A stretch of DNA of 64,000 nucleotides from the NCBI RefSeq assembly GCF_024586455.1, contig NC_065920.1:70588821-70652820 (forward strand), given 5' to 3'. The notes below the pieces were generated by a model, which ran no database searches, had not been told where the DNA came from, and worked only from the letters and a program-made list of their open reading frames with translations. Source of the DNA: Bactrocera neohumeralis. Its lineage: Eukaryota; Arthropoda; Insecta; Diptera; Tephritidae. The position numbers and the translations under genes were made by a program. Shown here in pieces: positions 34,555 to 47,185 of the stretch (position 1 is its first letter; each line of letters begins with the position of its first letter).

Positions 34555-35200
34555 TATCAATACCAATATCAATAACAATAAAAACACCACAACCAACATC
34601 ACTAATATTACGAATGTCAATACCAATACCAATACTAATACCAATACTAATACCAATACCAATACCAATACCAATATCATTACCATTACCAATATCAATA
34701 CCAATAAAAATACCGATACCAATATTATTACCATTACCAATATCAATATAATACCCATATCAATGTCAATAGCAATACCAGTACCAATATCAATACCAAT
34801 ACCAATATCAATACCAATACCAATACCAATATCAATACTAAAACCAATACCAATATCAATACCAATACCAATACCAATATTAGTACCAATACCAATACCA
34901 GTACCAATACCAATACCAATACCAATACCAATACCAATACCAATACCAATACCAATACCAATACCAATATCAATACCAATACCAATACCAATACCAATAC
35001 CAATACCAATACCAATACCAATACCAATACCAATACCAATACCAATACCAATGCCAATACCAATACCAATAACAATACCAATACCAATACCAATACCAAT
35101 ACCAAAACCAATACCAAAACCAATACCAATATCAATACCAATAACAATACCAACACCAATATCAATACCAATATCCATACCATTACCAACGCTAATACGA
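34555..35200. repeat. Hexanucleotide array (CAATAC/CAATAT)n, about 650 bp
   Basis: Plus-strand units are mostly ACCAAT with interspersed ATCAAT variants; the centre (about 34890-35100) is nearly pure ACCAAT. Because the unit is 6 bp without stops, long open frames appear on both strands encoding GI, LV or IP dipeptide repeats. There is no sign these are translated. Confidence 0.97.
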
Positions 35201-35204
35201 ATAC

Positions 35205-37425
35205 AATACAAATATGGCCTTTCATAGTAAAGAGCGGCAACCAGGTAACAATTGGTTATGGCAAATTATATCGTTAACATATTTTTCCAGATAATTTGAT
35301 TTCTAGATACACAAAATGCTACATTTACCGCGGTACGCGTGGCATAAAGTAGTTGTTGTTATTGCTGCAGACAGAGTCGGGTGCCCTTAGGCGGCATATG
35401 CGTCGCTCTCCTGCCTTAAATTTTAATTTTTAATACCTGCCCAAAAGTATGCAATGGGAAATTCAATTTTAGCGCAAATAATTTTTCGAGCCGCATTTTT
35501 TTACGCAATTTACGACGCACAGGGGTGTGGCATGTTTTGTACAACTTGCAGGTGGAGTAAATTTACATGCGCCGCTTTATATAATATTTATGCGTTTAGT
35601 TCACTATGTGAGGCCCACATTGCTGGCAACCTTTTTTTCAATTTTGGCGGAAATTGAAATTTCGCAGCTACGTTTCAATTATTAAAACCGGTAGCCTCCA
35701 ATGTCCGACGAACTTTGCCACACAGCTGAGGTATAGTGGCGACAGCAGCTGTTTATTGCAAAGTGGTGCTGCTACCTGCGCGACTCTTGGTCGCAGTTGT
35801 ATGCGTGAAATTCTACAATTTATTTGTGCGGCTAGCACGTGGCATAAGTACAGCCAGAAGTTTACCGCTCTTTCTGGGTTTTTGGTTGGAGACTTGGTTT
35901 GCTGTTTAATACCTTGAGCAAAGAAGTGTTTTGTTTTTTACACTGCATGCCTATAGGTGGCAGATGCAATTTTTATTCAATATATTTTGTTCCTTAGAAT
36001 GGTAAAACTATTTTTTATCTTCGTGTGAAGTTTGATCTCCATATTTCTGAAGCTTTAGCATTAGAAGTCTTTTGAAACGACTATAGATAATTTTTCTTAG
36101 AGCAAATCACCAATCCATCCATACTTGAGGAAATGTGGTTTCGTTCCTAGTAAGCCTTTTGGACATCCGCCATTATTTCAAGCCTGAATGTGGGAAAAAT
36201 ATTTTTAAAGAGCAAGTTTTGCCTATCTTTAGGAGCATTGTTATATTTTAGCAAAGTTGCACACCAATTCAATAACCAGGTATACATTGGTATTTTCCGA
36301 AGCCATTTGAGTTCTAATAAAAATTTTCTATTATTTGAGACTTCTTTATATATATAGAATATATTTATGAGATTTTTTCCGAGCTGAAACTAATTAGCGG
36401 TATTGGAAATAGGAAGATATAAGAAACTTTTTCGATAAAGAAGCCCAAATATATGGAGCAAGGACATACTTTTAGGCGCAAACTCCCTAAAGTTTAAGTT
36501 TATGCTATGTCTTTAAATAAAATTTTATTAAATCTAAAATTCATGTATATTTAGAAAAAAATATTGCATTTAAGCCCTAGAAAATAAAAAAAATTTTAAT
36601 TCAAGAATTAAAAAGAAAACTAAATATTAAAACTTTATTTTTGCCCTTTTCTACACCATAGAAACTTTGCTGTAATTACACTGAATTTGATTGTGGCGAC
36701 ACTTTGACTATTTCAGCAGAAAATTATAAGCTAAAGCAGCAAACAACTTACGCTTTTCACAAAAAATACGGAAAACTGTACATTTCTGTTACCATTTTCT
36801 TCTCCTTTCTACAGCACATAGAAAAAGGTCACACGCGGTAATGCAAAACCGCGTTTGATGTTAAAAAGTTCGCAGAATTCCAAAAAAACGAAACCAACGA
36901 AATTATGTCACGAAAAAATGGCGGTTAAAAGTACACAAACTGATAATTTATGACACTTAATATCGCATTTAACGCAGAGTTCAGCAGCGGAGAAAGTAGC
37001 ATTCCCACAGGAGTGACCACAGCACGCGCACTGCCCAAAGTGGACCGTGGGTGTCATGAGAAAAAGTTGCCGCAAGTGTATTTTTTGTTCTTCTTTTCTA
37101 TTTTAATTTTTTTGGTATTTCTCTTTTGGTTAAAAATTGTTAGCGGGTGTTTTCATGTTTCATTGCGGGCGGTTAATAGGATTTACCGGTACTCGCTAGC
37201 CGCGTGGGTGTGGTGGTAAGTGTGGCATGTGGCAGCACTAGTGAATTGTATTCTAGTAGGTTGGAAAAGTGAAGTGTTTGGGTATTGTGAAGTGCTATGA
37301 TGGTTAGTAGAAAATTATTAAAAGTTCTTTTCTTACAAAAATTAGACAATCAGCGAGTTGATTGGCATCAAGAAAATATGAACTAACTATTTGTAGCACT
37401 TTTGATTAAAAATCTTTTAATTTAA
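35205..37425. other. Unique-looking non-coding DNA between two hexamer arrays
   Basis: GC-richer at 35320-35930 and 36940-37260. Short open frames at 35454-35917 and 36950-37219 have no recognisable domain. No gene is called. Confidence 0.4.
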
Positions 37426-37426
37426 G

Positions 37427-38162
37427 TATCAATATCAATATCAATATCAATATCAATATCAATATCAATATCAATATCAATATCAATATCAATATCAATA
37501 TCAATATCAATATCAATATCAATATCAATATCAATATCAATATCAATATCAATATCAATATCAATATCAATATCAATATCAATATCAATATCAATATCAA
37601 TATCAATATCAATATCAATATCAATATCAATATCAATATCAATATCAATATCAATATCAATATCAATATAATATCTATCAATATCAATATCAATATCAAT
37701 ATCAATATCAATATCAATATCAATATCAATATCAATATCAATATCAATATCAATATCAATATCAATATCAATATCAATATCAATATCAATATCAATATCA
37801 ATATCAATATCAATATCAATATCAATATCAATATCAATATCAATATCAATATCAATATCAATATCAATATCAATATCAATATCAATATCAATATCAATAT
37901 CAATATCAATATCAATATCAATATCAATATCAATATCAATGTCAATATCAATATCAATATCAATATCAATATCAATATCAATATCAATATCAATATCAAT
38001 ATCAATATCAATATCAATATCAATATCAATATCAATATCAATATCAATATCAATATCAATATCAATATCAATATCAATTCAATATCAATATCAATGATAT
38101 CAATATCAATATCAATATCAATATCAATATCAATATCAATATCAATATCAATATCAATATAA
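37427..38162. repeat. Hexanucleotide array (TATCAA)n, about 736 bp, about 122 copies
   Basis: Almost perfect ATCAAT repeats with only a few interruptions (about 37667-37680, a single GTCAAT near 37941, and 38078-38096). The purity suggests recent expansion. The unit differs by one base from the ACCAAT array 2.2 kb upstream. The 255-codon minus frame it creates (IL and DI dipeptides) is an artefact. Confidence 0.98.
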
Positions 38163-40235
38163 GTGCCTAACATATTCCAAATCGCTCATACGACATGGCG
38201 TACTGTATTCATGCTCAATACACCTGATGTATAGTTTTAATTGAGTGTAACTTTTAAAGGAGTGATTTTATAAGAAAAATTTTTAAGACACTTTTGTAGA
38301 GCAGAAAAATTTGTGCTGGAAGACAATTTCGTTAAGATTGTAGGCCTACATCTAAAAGACAAAATATCCAAAAAAATTCATGTTATATACATGAGAAAAG
38401 AAATAGATTTTAGGCACGGTTTTAGTTGGAAATAAAGAACTCAAATCCTTTTTGGGGTAAAAACTGAAAATGCAGAGTGCTTTTCGATGAAAAAAATCAT
38501 CATTGGAAATAACAAACACCCTAATTTACACATTTATTTTTATAACTCATATACTTGTATGTATAATATTCGTTACTGTTTTGCATATTCTCCTAACTAT
38601 GTCCTAATCTTTCGTGATTTACTATTTTTATTTTTTAATTTCATTTTTCTTTCGTTTTTTTAAGATTGTCAATATAATAATTTTTATTTTTTAATTTTTG
38701 TCTTTCTTTTATCGTAGCTACCATGATTTCTTAATTAAACGATTTATTTGGCATTGTGTTTACTTTCAATTTCGATTTTCCCTTAACGGCGCTAAACGAA
38801 GTAATCCACGCACATGCCGAAGTCAAGCGGAAATTGCAAGAGGAAAGAGAAAAATGAAAATTAAAAGAAAGCAAAAAAACGAAAAACGAAATCAAATACT
38901 GAAGAAGAAAAGAAGCAGCGTGCAATAAAGCATGCTTAGAGCTTAGAAGAAGGAAGGGAAAATGTTGGTGTGGGAAGATGTGGATTAACGAAGATGTGAG
39001 ACACATATAAATTAAACATAAAATCTCAGCACTTTTGGATGCTTTTGTAGGCAGGAATTATATAAGTACACTCATGGCCACGCAAACTTACCACTCAAAA
39101 TTTTCAAGTATTGTGCAAATTTGACTACACTTTATAGCGGTTCTTTTTGCGGTATAGAAATTGTTTATTTAGAAATAAGTTAATGACTTGCGATTAATCA
39201 AAAATATTAAAAATTAAAAACAAAACACATTCAGCTATGGATAAATCAATTGAAAGATAGTGAGCTTTACAAAATGAGCTCGAAATGTAAGAGACTGACA
39301 TGCGATGAAAAAAATGTATTTTTTTTTATTTTTTTAATTAATTTCATTTCCACTATAATTGAAATTAATATTTTATTTTATTTTTTTTTTTTAATTTGAA
39401 ACACGAAGTTTAGTCGGTGTATCACTTTTATAATAAAATAAAATCAGCCGCTTTTGTATAAGCAGAGAAAAGCTAATTTGTGTTTTACTCATTAATTAAT
39501 AAATTAAAAACTATAATTTTTATTAGTTAATAGTTAACTAGTTAACTAGTTTACCTATGCTAAAAACAGAAAAAAAATAAAAAAAAATAAAAAATTGAAG
39601 AAAATGCCGAACGAACGAAAAAGTCTGAAAAAAAGTTAAGAAAGTACAAGTAAGGTTTGCGTGGCCACGAGTGTATGCGAACACATGTTCAAATATGTAT
39701 ATAATGTTCTGTTAGTAGGCAGTATGCTTCATCTTACCAAAATATATTTGAATCATTATTGTCAAATAAACGTTTTTTATATCATATTCACGCATTTTTT
39801 TACATTTTTGTAACCAGTTATCACTAAAACACATGTTTTTATTGACTAAAGTAATTGAAAAAAAAAAAAAAATATTTTTAATGTAAAAACAAAGCAACAA
39901 AATAACTGATTTTGAAATTATAAATAATTTTGAGCTCGGTTTTTATCTCAAAACGCACGTAATTCCAAAGGCTGTGATGTTTTCCATCGGCGAAATTGCC
40001 GATTGTCAAAATTATTCTCCGAGTTCAAGGATACGGATGATGAGGACGACGACGACATTGATGACGATTATGATTATTATCTATATTTATCCAATTATTA
40101 TTTTTTTCTTCTTCTTTTTAAACATCGATTACTGTTTACACTAGTTTACAACAATTTGGCGACAGGAATGTTGGAGGCGTATGACTGTTTGTGCTTTGGT
40201 CAAGGGGTGTGGGGGTCAAACCCACAACAACTTGT
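38163..40235. other. Non-coding, AT-rich; short GAT/GAC microsatellite
   Basis: No gene seen. Poly-A/T tracts at 39310-39420 and 39840-39880. A GATGAGGACGACGAC-type microsatellite lies at about 40030-40080. GCTCATACGACATGGC near 38187 recurs near 62317. Confidence 0.4.
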
Positions 40236-40239
40236 CTGC

Positions 40240-40469
40240 ATTATTGAAAAAATTCTCAAAAATAATGAAAACTTGCCCACCTGATTTTCTGAGCAAAATC
40301 ATTCTAAGCGAAGAGGCACATCTTCATCTTGATGTGTTTGTTGAATGCCAAAATTGCCTTTTTAGGGTTCTGAAAGGCCACTTGTGATTGTCGAAAAACA
40401 AATGCATCCACAACGTGTCACTATTTGGTGTGTATTTTGGGCCGAAGGCATAATTTCACCTTACTTTTT
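40240..40469 (+). pseudogene. Tc3-like transposase relic
   Basis: The plus frame CPPDFLSKIILSEEAHLHLD followed by FVECQNC resembles the Tc3-like block around the first catalytic aspartate (D F..KIIFSDEAHF.L.G.VN.QNC), here with D changed to E. The downstream MHPQRVTIWCVFWAEGIISP block fits the family's PLHPE.VTVWC...AGGIIGPYFF. A DINE-like repeat begins immediately after, inside a T run, and replaces the rest of the transposase. Confidence 0.75.
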
Positions 40470-40640
40470 ATACCCTGAACAGGGTCTATTAAGTTGGCAC
40501 GAAGTTTGTAACATCCAGAAGGAATCGTCGGAGGCCCTATAAAGTATATATATAAATGATCAGTATGTCGAGCTGAGTCGATTTAGCCATGTCCGTCTGT
40601 CTGTCTGTAAATATACGAACTAGTCCCTCAGTTTTAAAGA
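40470..40640 (+). repeat. DINE-1/INE-1-like repeat, truncated, inserted in Tc3-like relic
   Basis: Starts ATACCCTGAACAGGGT, continues with CACGAAGTTTGTAACATCCA, CCCTATAAAGTATATATATA, GATCAGTATGTCGAGCTGAG and GTCCGTCTGTCTGTCTGT, and ends soon after AACTAGTCCCTCAGTTTTAA. The order matches 56055-56510. The 3' part is missing. Confidence 0.75.
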
Positions 40641-42150
40641 ACTCAAAGAAGTGAGAGTTTTTGCAAAGCTGTCACGACCTCAAAATCAAAATTTTTTCTA
40701 ATTCTTGAGTACTTACTTTGCATTCTTCCATTGGAATAATACATTTTTTGGATTTCGAGGATGCTCCTGGAAATCGTCGACGGGATCAAGGAAATCATTC
40801 GAAATGAATCACTTATTATTAAAGTACATTTTTTTTTATTTTTTGATTTTTGAATAAAAAAAAAATGCCTTCTAAAAAATAGTGAAAAAATAAGCGATTT
40901 TTCTGGCTTGCAAGTGAATATAGCCCCTTAGGCCAATGTTTTACTCAGTTTCTTTTTAAATTACTAAGAAGAATCTTACTAAAGAGTCTTTATCTTTTAT
41001 TTATTATATTATTCGTCTTTATTTAGATAATAAATTTTTTAGTTAAATTCTTCTTGTGTAATAAATTACCAAATTAATTTAGTGTTCTTATCTTAGCAGC
41101 TCTTCATTTTTACCTTACTACACTACTATACACTTGTATAGAGTCACTTAAGCTCTTAATGAATAGTTTCGCCAAATAATTAAATTAAATTATATGCCTC
41201 TGTGTGTCTTCTAGAAGTCACTCTACACATAAAACATTTATACACACGTAGACACATTACTGCAAATTTTCTACACACGTGTTAGTGTTACTATCTCTTC
41301 CAAGTACACAAAATAAGCCTAAGCACTACTACACATATGACTATAATATGCACAAACTAAAGTAGAATTAATGCGGTTTGACTCATTTCAGCTGTAAGTG
41401 ATGCTGGCAGGTGTACTTTTAGTCAATAGCTCAAGTAAAGTGTTGTGTGTGCAAACGTGTGCATATGTGGCAACCGAAAGTTCAACCTCCGCCGAGATAG
41501 TGCGTGAGTAGAGCGCTTGACAGCATCTTAATGGTTATCGATTTACAGCGTTTTAGACACATTATGTGTGTGCTTTTAATTACCGTTAAGTGCCGTTAAT
41601 ATGTAGGTTAATTTATTTAAATGAAACATGTGCTTTGTAAAAGCACAGTAAAGGTGGGGGCGTATGAGTAATATTTTGTAGCTTCCATTTGCATTACATG
41701 TAGTTGGTGTTGCGGTTAATGGCAAAATTGTAGTGATTAAATTGAAATTGAAACAGTGAAATTCAATATGGATGAAGAAAAATTCTGGTATTTGATATTT
41801 TTCTTCATTTTTGTTATTAATTTAATTAATAATAATTTTTTTTTTTAATTTACTCCCTATTTTTAATAAAGGTGTCCTAAAATTAACGCAGTTTGGGAAT
41901 TAAATACAATTCATACAATATTTCCAGAAATTATTTGTATTTTGTAATAATTTACTACAGTGTATATAGTTTGCAACACTAAGAAGGAAACATCGCAGAA
42001 TATGAAAATGAATAGCATGACAATTTTTAGTCATGTCATGTCCGTCTACAAGCCAGTCCCGCAGTTTTTAATTAACGATCTTAAATAATAATAATTTAAT
42101 TTATAATTACTATTTTTTTTTTTAATTTGTTCCCACTTTTTAATAAAGGT
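40641..42150. other. Non-coding, no gene seen
   Basis: AT-rich on the left, more mixed at 41300-41700. No supported reading frame. Confidence 0.4.
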
Positions 42151-42154
42151 GTCC

Positions 42155-42545
42155 AAAAATTAATAATTTAATTTATTTTAATTTAGTTTAATTTAATTTA
42201 ATTTATTTTAATTAATTTAATTTAGTTTATTTTAATTTATTTAACTTTACTTTTATTAAATTTCTTTAATTCATTTGAATGTAATTAGTTTAATTTAATT
42301 TAACTTAGCATCATTTAATTAATTTTAAAGAAAATTAAATTATTTCAACTTAATTTAATTTAATTTACTTTAATTAAAATTAATTTAATTTGTAATTTAA
42401 TTTAATTTATTTTAATTTATTTTAATTTAATTTAATTTAATCCAATTATTTATTTTATTTCATTTTATTTTATTTCCATTTAATTTTAAATTAATGTAAT
42501 TTAATTTAATTTTTTATTAAAATTTTTTTATTTTACTTGATTTTA
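42155..42545. repeat. Degenerate pentanucleotide array (TTTAA/TAATT)n
   Basis: About 390 bp of TTTAATTTAATTT words with scattered single-base changes, effectively free of G and C. Low-complexity, non-coding. Confidence 0.85.
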
Positions 42546-44165
42546 TTTCAAAAAAAATTATTTCTACTTTGCTCATTTTTATTTTTATAATTATTTTGCT
42601 TCCCTTTTTTAAATTCTTTCATTTCGGATTGTTTGCTCAAAACTCAGAACATTCTGTCCATCCTCCATACTGTGCCGGAAAAATTGTTATATTTACAACA
42701 ACAAAAACAGCATAATAATACAGCACATTTCGCTCACATTACTCACACACACTCATAACAAAAAGTTATATTTTATTGAAGCACTCAAACACAGTGCAAC
42801 ACACACACACAACAATAATGTAACACGCACACACGCTCACAAAAAATACAAAACTGCAACCAGTTACCGGAATAGTTGGATTTTCGCAGCAAAAGTAAGT
42901 TATTGCAGTTTGTCGCAATCGCAAACAGACACACATTCACCCAAGCACACGTGTCCAGCATCGCTTGTTATAACTGTATTTTCAGCAAATTTTATCGACA
43001 CAAGATTGTGTGTGGTGTGTTGCCAACGGTTATTTGAGTTGTGCAATGCCACATTTGTACATTTTCGTGCAACATCACCTGACATGCTGACTTCACTGGC
43101 CATTTGAGCGCACCAGGTGAAAGAGTGAGAAGGAGAGGCGGAGATATTGCGCATAAAAGCAATAGCCCGTGAGCTTGGTTATGAGTGGTGAACTTGCTTC
43201 AAATTGGTGTCACCAGTAATTCACATTCACCTGCAATTTGTATGAAAATACAACTGGAATATGTGAGTAAGTTGGCAGGTGAGGCAGCAGCAAGTAGCTG
43301 CTGCAGAGGTAAAAAATAAATAAATAGAATTAAGTAAGTGAGTCATGTGTTGCGAGTGTGTCAGTGTGCGATAACAAGTGCCAGTGTACACAGAGATCAC
43401 ATTTATTGCTTTGTTTTTTTATTTTTGGAAATTATTCTCTAAGCTAAATAATTTGAGAAATTTCAGGACTATGATAATGTAAATCTGTAAATTTTTTCAT
43501 ACATTTTTTTGGAAAAAAAATCGAAAATTTGCAGGAATATGTTATCATAAACTTGTCCTGGTTATATTACGACAAAGTTTCAGCAACATTTTGCATTTTT
43601 ATGATTTTAAGTACAACATCAAGTTTTGTGATTTTCGTAGTACTGGCTTTCGCACTCACTACTTGGAAGAGTTGAGCTTGATATTGATATGCAAAGGTAT
43701 ATATTTGAGGGATATTGTTAAAACATAATTTTTGGGTAAACATTTTATATTCACAATTTCAACCGTTGCAAGGGTTTCCAAACTTTTTCTGTATTTATAA
43801 GTTCTTTAGCAATCTAAAACCGCAGTTCCTCATAAGAACTCTCCAACAAATATTAATATTCGTCTGTGCTTGGTAAGCAAGCAAAATTTTCACCTAGAAT
43901 ACACGAAAGTACCCATTAGATTATGTCATGAGTCCCCTTGAAGGGTTTTTGGTCGCAGTAAACAACTGACTAATTTTGCCTGGGTCTCTTTCTGTACTTA
44001 AAAGCGAACCTTAATTAACCGCAAGAAATTTTCTGAAGATCCATCATGAGTCCAGTAAAGCCATTCACTTATTAATCTTATAAGATTTTAACTGGAAGAT
44101 TTTGCGGCTTGATTTGAGATAGCGGACTTCATACTGACTTCAACTAGTTCGTGTCCGGAAGCGAG
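42546..44165. other. Non-coding; CA microsatellite
   Basis: A CA-rich tract at 42735-42845. Opposing open frames at 42900-43154 have no domain I recognise. No gene is called. Confidence 0.4.
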
Positions 44166-44169
44166 AGAA

Positions 44170-44665
44170 ATTTTGTTTGTGGATTACTTGTAAACTGGTA
44201 ACACAATTAATTCTGAATGTTATTGCAACCTTTTGGACCAGTTGTAGGAAAAAATTCGTGAAAAAGACCCGGTTTGCAGAAGAAAAAAATTCCTTTTTCA
44301 TCAGGACAATGCACCATGTCACAAGAGCATTTTGACAATGGCTAAAACCCATGAATTAAAGTGCGAATTGTTGTAGCATCCACTGTATTCGCCAGATTAG
44401 GCCCACAGCAATTTTCATTTGTTTCCAGAACTCAAAAAATGTATGCGCGGCTGGCGGTTTTCATCAAATGAAGAGGTCATAATGGCTGTCGAAGGGTATT
44501 TTGCAGACCTTCCGGATTCTCACTTTAGGGAAGGGATCCATAGAATGGAGCATCGTTGGAGTAAGTGTATTAATGTTCAGGGAGACTATGCTGAATAATG
44601 AAGTGTATTTTGAATCACAAAATTGTGTTTTTCTTATCAAACGATAAAATTAACTGAACAACCTG
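44170..44665 (+). pseudogene. Mariner transposase C-terminal relic
   Basis: The plus strand reads KFLFHQDNAPCHKSILTMAK, then YSPD followed by AHSNFHLFPELKKCMRG, then WRFSSNEEVIMAVEGYFADL and HRWSKCINVQGDYAE. These match the second and third catalytic blocks and the C-terminal WxKC signature of DD34D mariners. The third aspartate appears changed to asparagine (HSNFHLF for PSDYHLF). Stops interrupt the frame. The downstream AACTGAACAACCTGGTA near 44652 may be the inverted-repeat end. Confidence 0.8.
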
Positions 44666-44689
44666 GTACACACGTGGATAGCTTAGCTG

Positions 44690-45290
44690 TAATCACGGCA
44701 ATGACCTCGTGAAAAGCAAGAAAGTAGTCAAAAATGTTATCAAGAAAAAGAGAATTCACTTCTGCTATGCGCCAAGTCGCAAAGGCATCGCGGGTAATCA
44801 GATAGTGAACGAGTTTGCCAAGCGTGATCTATGGTTATCATCAGGAAAAGTAAGTCCTATCATTGTCTATACGATGGTCAAGGCAGAGTGCAAAACTACG
44901 AAGGTCATGTCCAAAGCGGTAGATCAGGAATATACAAAGTTCCTGCTCACTCTTGATAGAAAAGACTGTAGGAACTTGATTGGACTCACTCCCTGCTCAC
45001 AGTCTGGAGGCCGCGCTTGCTAGTAAAATGTGGCTGACGGATGGAGAAGACTGCAGGAAATGTCAAAGAAATGACAAGGCAACAGGAAACAATGAAATCT
45101 CGAGTGTGCATTTTTTCCTCATTGTCAAGAGGATGCCATTCATATCAAGCGCTGGCATCCTAAAGCAGGACAACATACTACTCATGGACTGGTATCGCTA
45201 AAAACCAAACTACTGTAACCATCCTTAGGGAGCCTGACGTAATCTAGATATCTATTAGGGAGGCGTGTAGTACCCAAAATTATCACAATT
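44690..45290 (+). pseudogene. LINE RNase H and C-terminal relic
   Basis: The plus frame IHFCYAPSRKGIAGNQIVNE followed by FAKRDLWL matches a LINE-type RNase H (F.YVPGH.GI.GNE.ADE.A). It continues VDQEYTKFLLTLDRKDCRNL and, in another frame, TGHCLLTVWRPRLL and a cysteine-rich segment (DCRKCQRNDKATGN), typical of R1/LOA-like ORF2 ends. Frameshifts separate the parts. The RT domain is absent. Confidence 0.75.
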
Positions 45291-45479
45291 GCAAGAGTAG
45301 TTCTTAATAAGAAAATTATTTTTTTCAGATTTGTATGTATGAACATATTCTTTCAACTATGTTCCATCTTAAATTTTTACAGAATATAATTTGCCGATTT
45401 CCTCTATAATGGGTAAATTTGTGCCTTTCTCTCATATACATATGCACTTTCGATTTTGCTTCACTGATATTTTTTCGTT

Positions 45480-45810
45480 AAAAGAATGTACCGAATTACG
45501 GTACAATATCTAAATTCATTCATTCCTCTCATAAGTGCACCCTTAATGTGTTCCACTGATATTTTTGCATTAAAAAATGTACCGAATTACGGTACAATAT
45601 CTAAATCGTCCATTTCTCCCATACACATACATGTACTTTCAGTAGTATTCCATACAGAATCTGGTGAGAAAAAAATGTACCGAGTTACGGTAGAAAAAAT
45701 TAATTCGTCCATTCATATTATATATGTATGTACATATACAATTTTAATGGCGCTCCATCTAGCATTTTGCAAGAAAACATGTTGTACCGAGTTACGGTAC
45801 ATCACCAATC
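45480..45810. repeat. Short tandem array with GTACCG...CGGTAC palindromic core, 4 copies
   Basis: GTACCGAATTACGGTAC occurs at 45488-45504 and 45579-45595, with variants at 45677-45693 (right arm changed in its last base) and 45784-45800 (GTACCGAGTTACGGTAC). Spacings are 91, 98 and 107 bp. The spacers share CATTTC/CATTCCTCTCATA and CATACATATGTAC-like segments. This is a small, diverged array. Confidence 0.8.
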
Positions 45811-46289
45811 ACATACCGTTTTGTTTCAGAAGTAATAAAGACATACTAAACTCTCTTACTGAAAACTTGAAACACACATACTTGGATACTGAATTATAAT
45901 GAGTAGTAGTGCAGTCATTAAGAGTGTTAGATACTGTTAAAGAAGAAAATAAAAAAAAGGCATCGTGATTGCTGATTAGTCTGGATAGTCCCTTCGTCAC
46001 AATCATTCGATGAAATATACTATAGACAACAGAAGATTGTCTGATGATAATAACTATTTGTAAATTTAACAATCTTTGAAAAAAAAATTTTAACTGAATC
46101 TCTAAATTGAGTTCATTTCATATGTACATATATTCTCTCTTAAATGACTGAAAATCAACTGATTATCATTAACAAATCTCTTAATGAGCTCACCAGCTTC
46201 TGAAGCTTCATAGTTGTCTTAGTCGCAGTTGATTATTATACCACAGTTTTTAACATTTTGTAAATATTTTTGGCTAATTCTGGCTAATA

Positions 46290-47185
46290 TCTAAGAATAT
46301 TATTATATCCTTAAGTTGGCTACGAAGTTTGTCTCACTAAGTAGCAAACGTTGGAGACCTGTTAAAGTATATCGCAACCTAAAATTCAAAACAACATATC
46401 ACCGAAACAAAACTCAAAAATCACTACCAGATATAATAACCAATATATAACTATTTGATAACCAAAATTCAAATTTTCGTTATTTATGAGGGTATGAATG
46501 ATAACCAATATATAGCCAATTTATAACCAAAATTCAATTTTTTTTTTCCAATATGATTGTGTAATAACCAATATATAACCAAAATTTAAATTTGGTTTCT
46601 AATAAAGTGTTTTTCCTTCGCCAGTAAACTTATAAAAAGTGATATTACGTTATTTCAGGTGACGTTATGATCAGTTTGAACAGAACTGAGTCGATAAAGC
46701 CATACTAGTGCATAACACCAGGAGCTGAAGAACCCGATTCTCCAATCGATGACGACGAGCGGACGTACCATCATGAAGACCATGAAGGAGTTCACTTACG
46801 CGAAGTGGTACCTCAGTTTTTGAGAAATCGAGTCGAATATACTTTTCTTCCTAGGAAGCTCCTCATTCGTCGGAAACGCCTACAGTGGAACACTAGTGGA
46901 TGAAGCTGCTCTAAAAACTGACCTATCAAAATTAAGACCTTGTTTGAAAATTTGCTTATTTGATAATATATAGTATATGAAATATACATATGATATCTTC
47001 TCGAATTTCTTCATGGATTATTGCCTAAGTTAAGGCTATAATCTGCGGACAAACTGTGGAGATCCGACCACTATATCAAATAGCTACCATACAAACTGAC
47101 CAAACCAAATCAATTATAGATCTTCTTATATCCCTTTTTACTACAAGTATAATAAAGAATCTGCGATTGGTACCAAAACTTCAGT
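46290..47185 (+). repeat. DINE-1/INE-1-like repeat interrupted by repeat R1
   Basis: Left part: TTAAGTTGGCTACGAAGTTT and TTGGAGACCTGTTAAAGTAT (46311-46370). Right part resumes with GATCAGTTTGAACAGAACTG, AGTCGATAAAGCCATACT and later GAAGCTCCTCATTCGTCGGA, GATCCGACCACTATATCAAA and AGCTACCATACAAACTGACC. The order follows the copies at 40470 and 56055. About 46373-46664 is foreign (repeat R1), and 46690-46800 also departs from the family. Confidence 0.65.
46373..46664 (-). mobile_element. Repeat R1, copy 2: small inverted-repeat element with internal minisatellite
   Basis: Begins CGCAACCTAAAATTC and ends with the reverse complement of CGTCACCTGAAAT, imperfect terminal inverted repeats of about 13 bp. 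The interior has several ATAACCAATATATAACCAA units and a block shared with 5914-6071. It splits a DINE-like repeat whose halves continue on both sides, which defines the insert as about 292 bp. No clear target duplication. No coding capacity. Confidence 0.6.

Noticed and set aside
34483..35240. Long ORFs on both strands coding GI, LV or IP dipeptide repeats
   Set aside because: They are translations of the ACCAAT/ATCAAT hexanucleotide array; no start context, splice sites or non-repeat domain supports a gene.
37406..38173. 255-codon minus-strand ORF of IL and DI dipeptides
   Set aside because: Artefact of the (TATCAA)n array, which has no stop codon in that frame.
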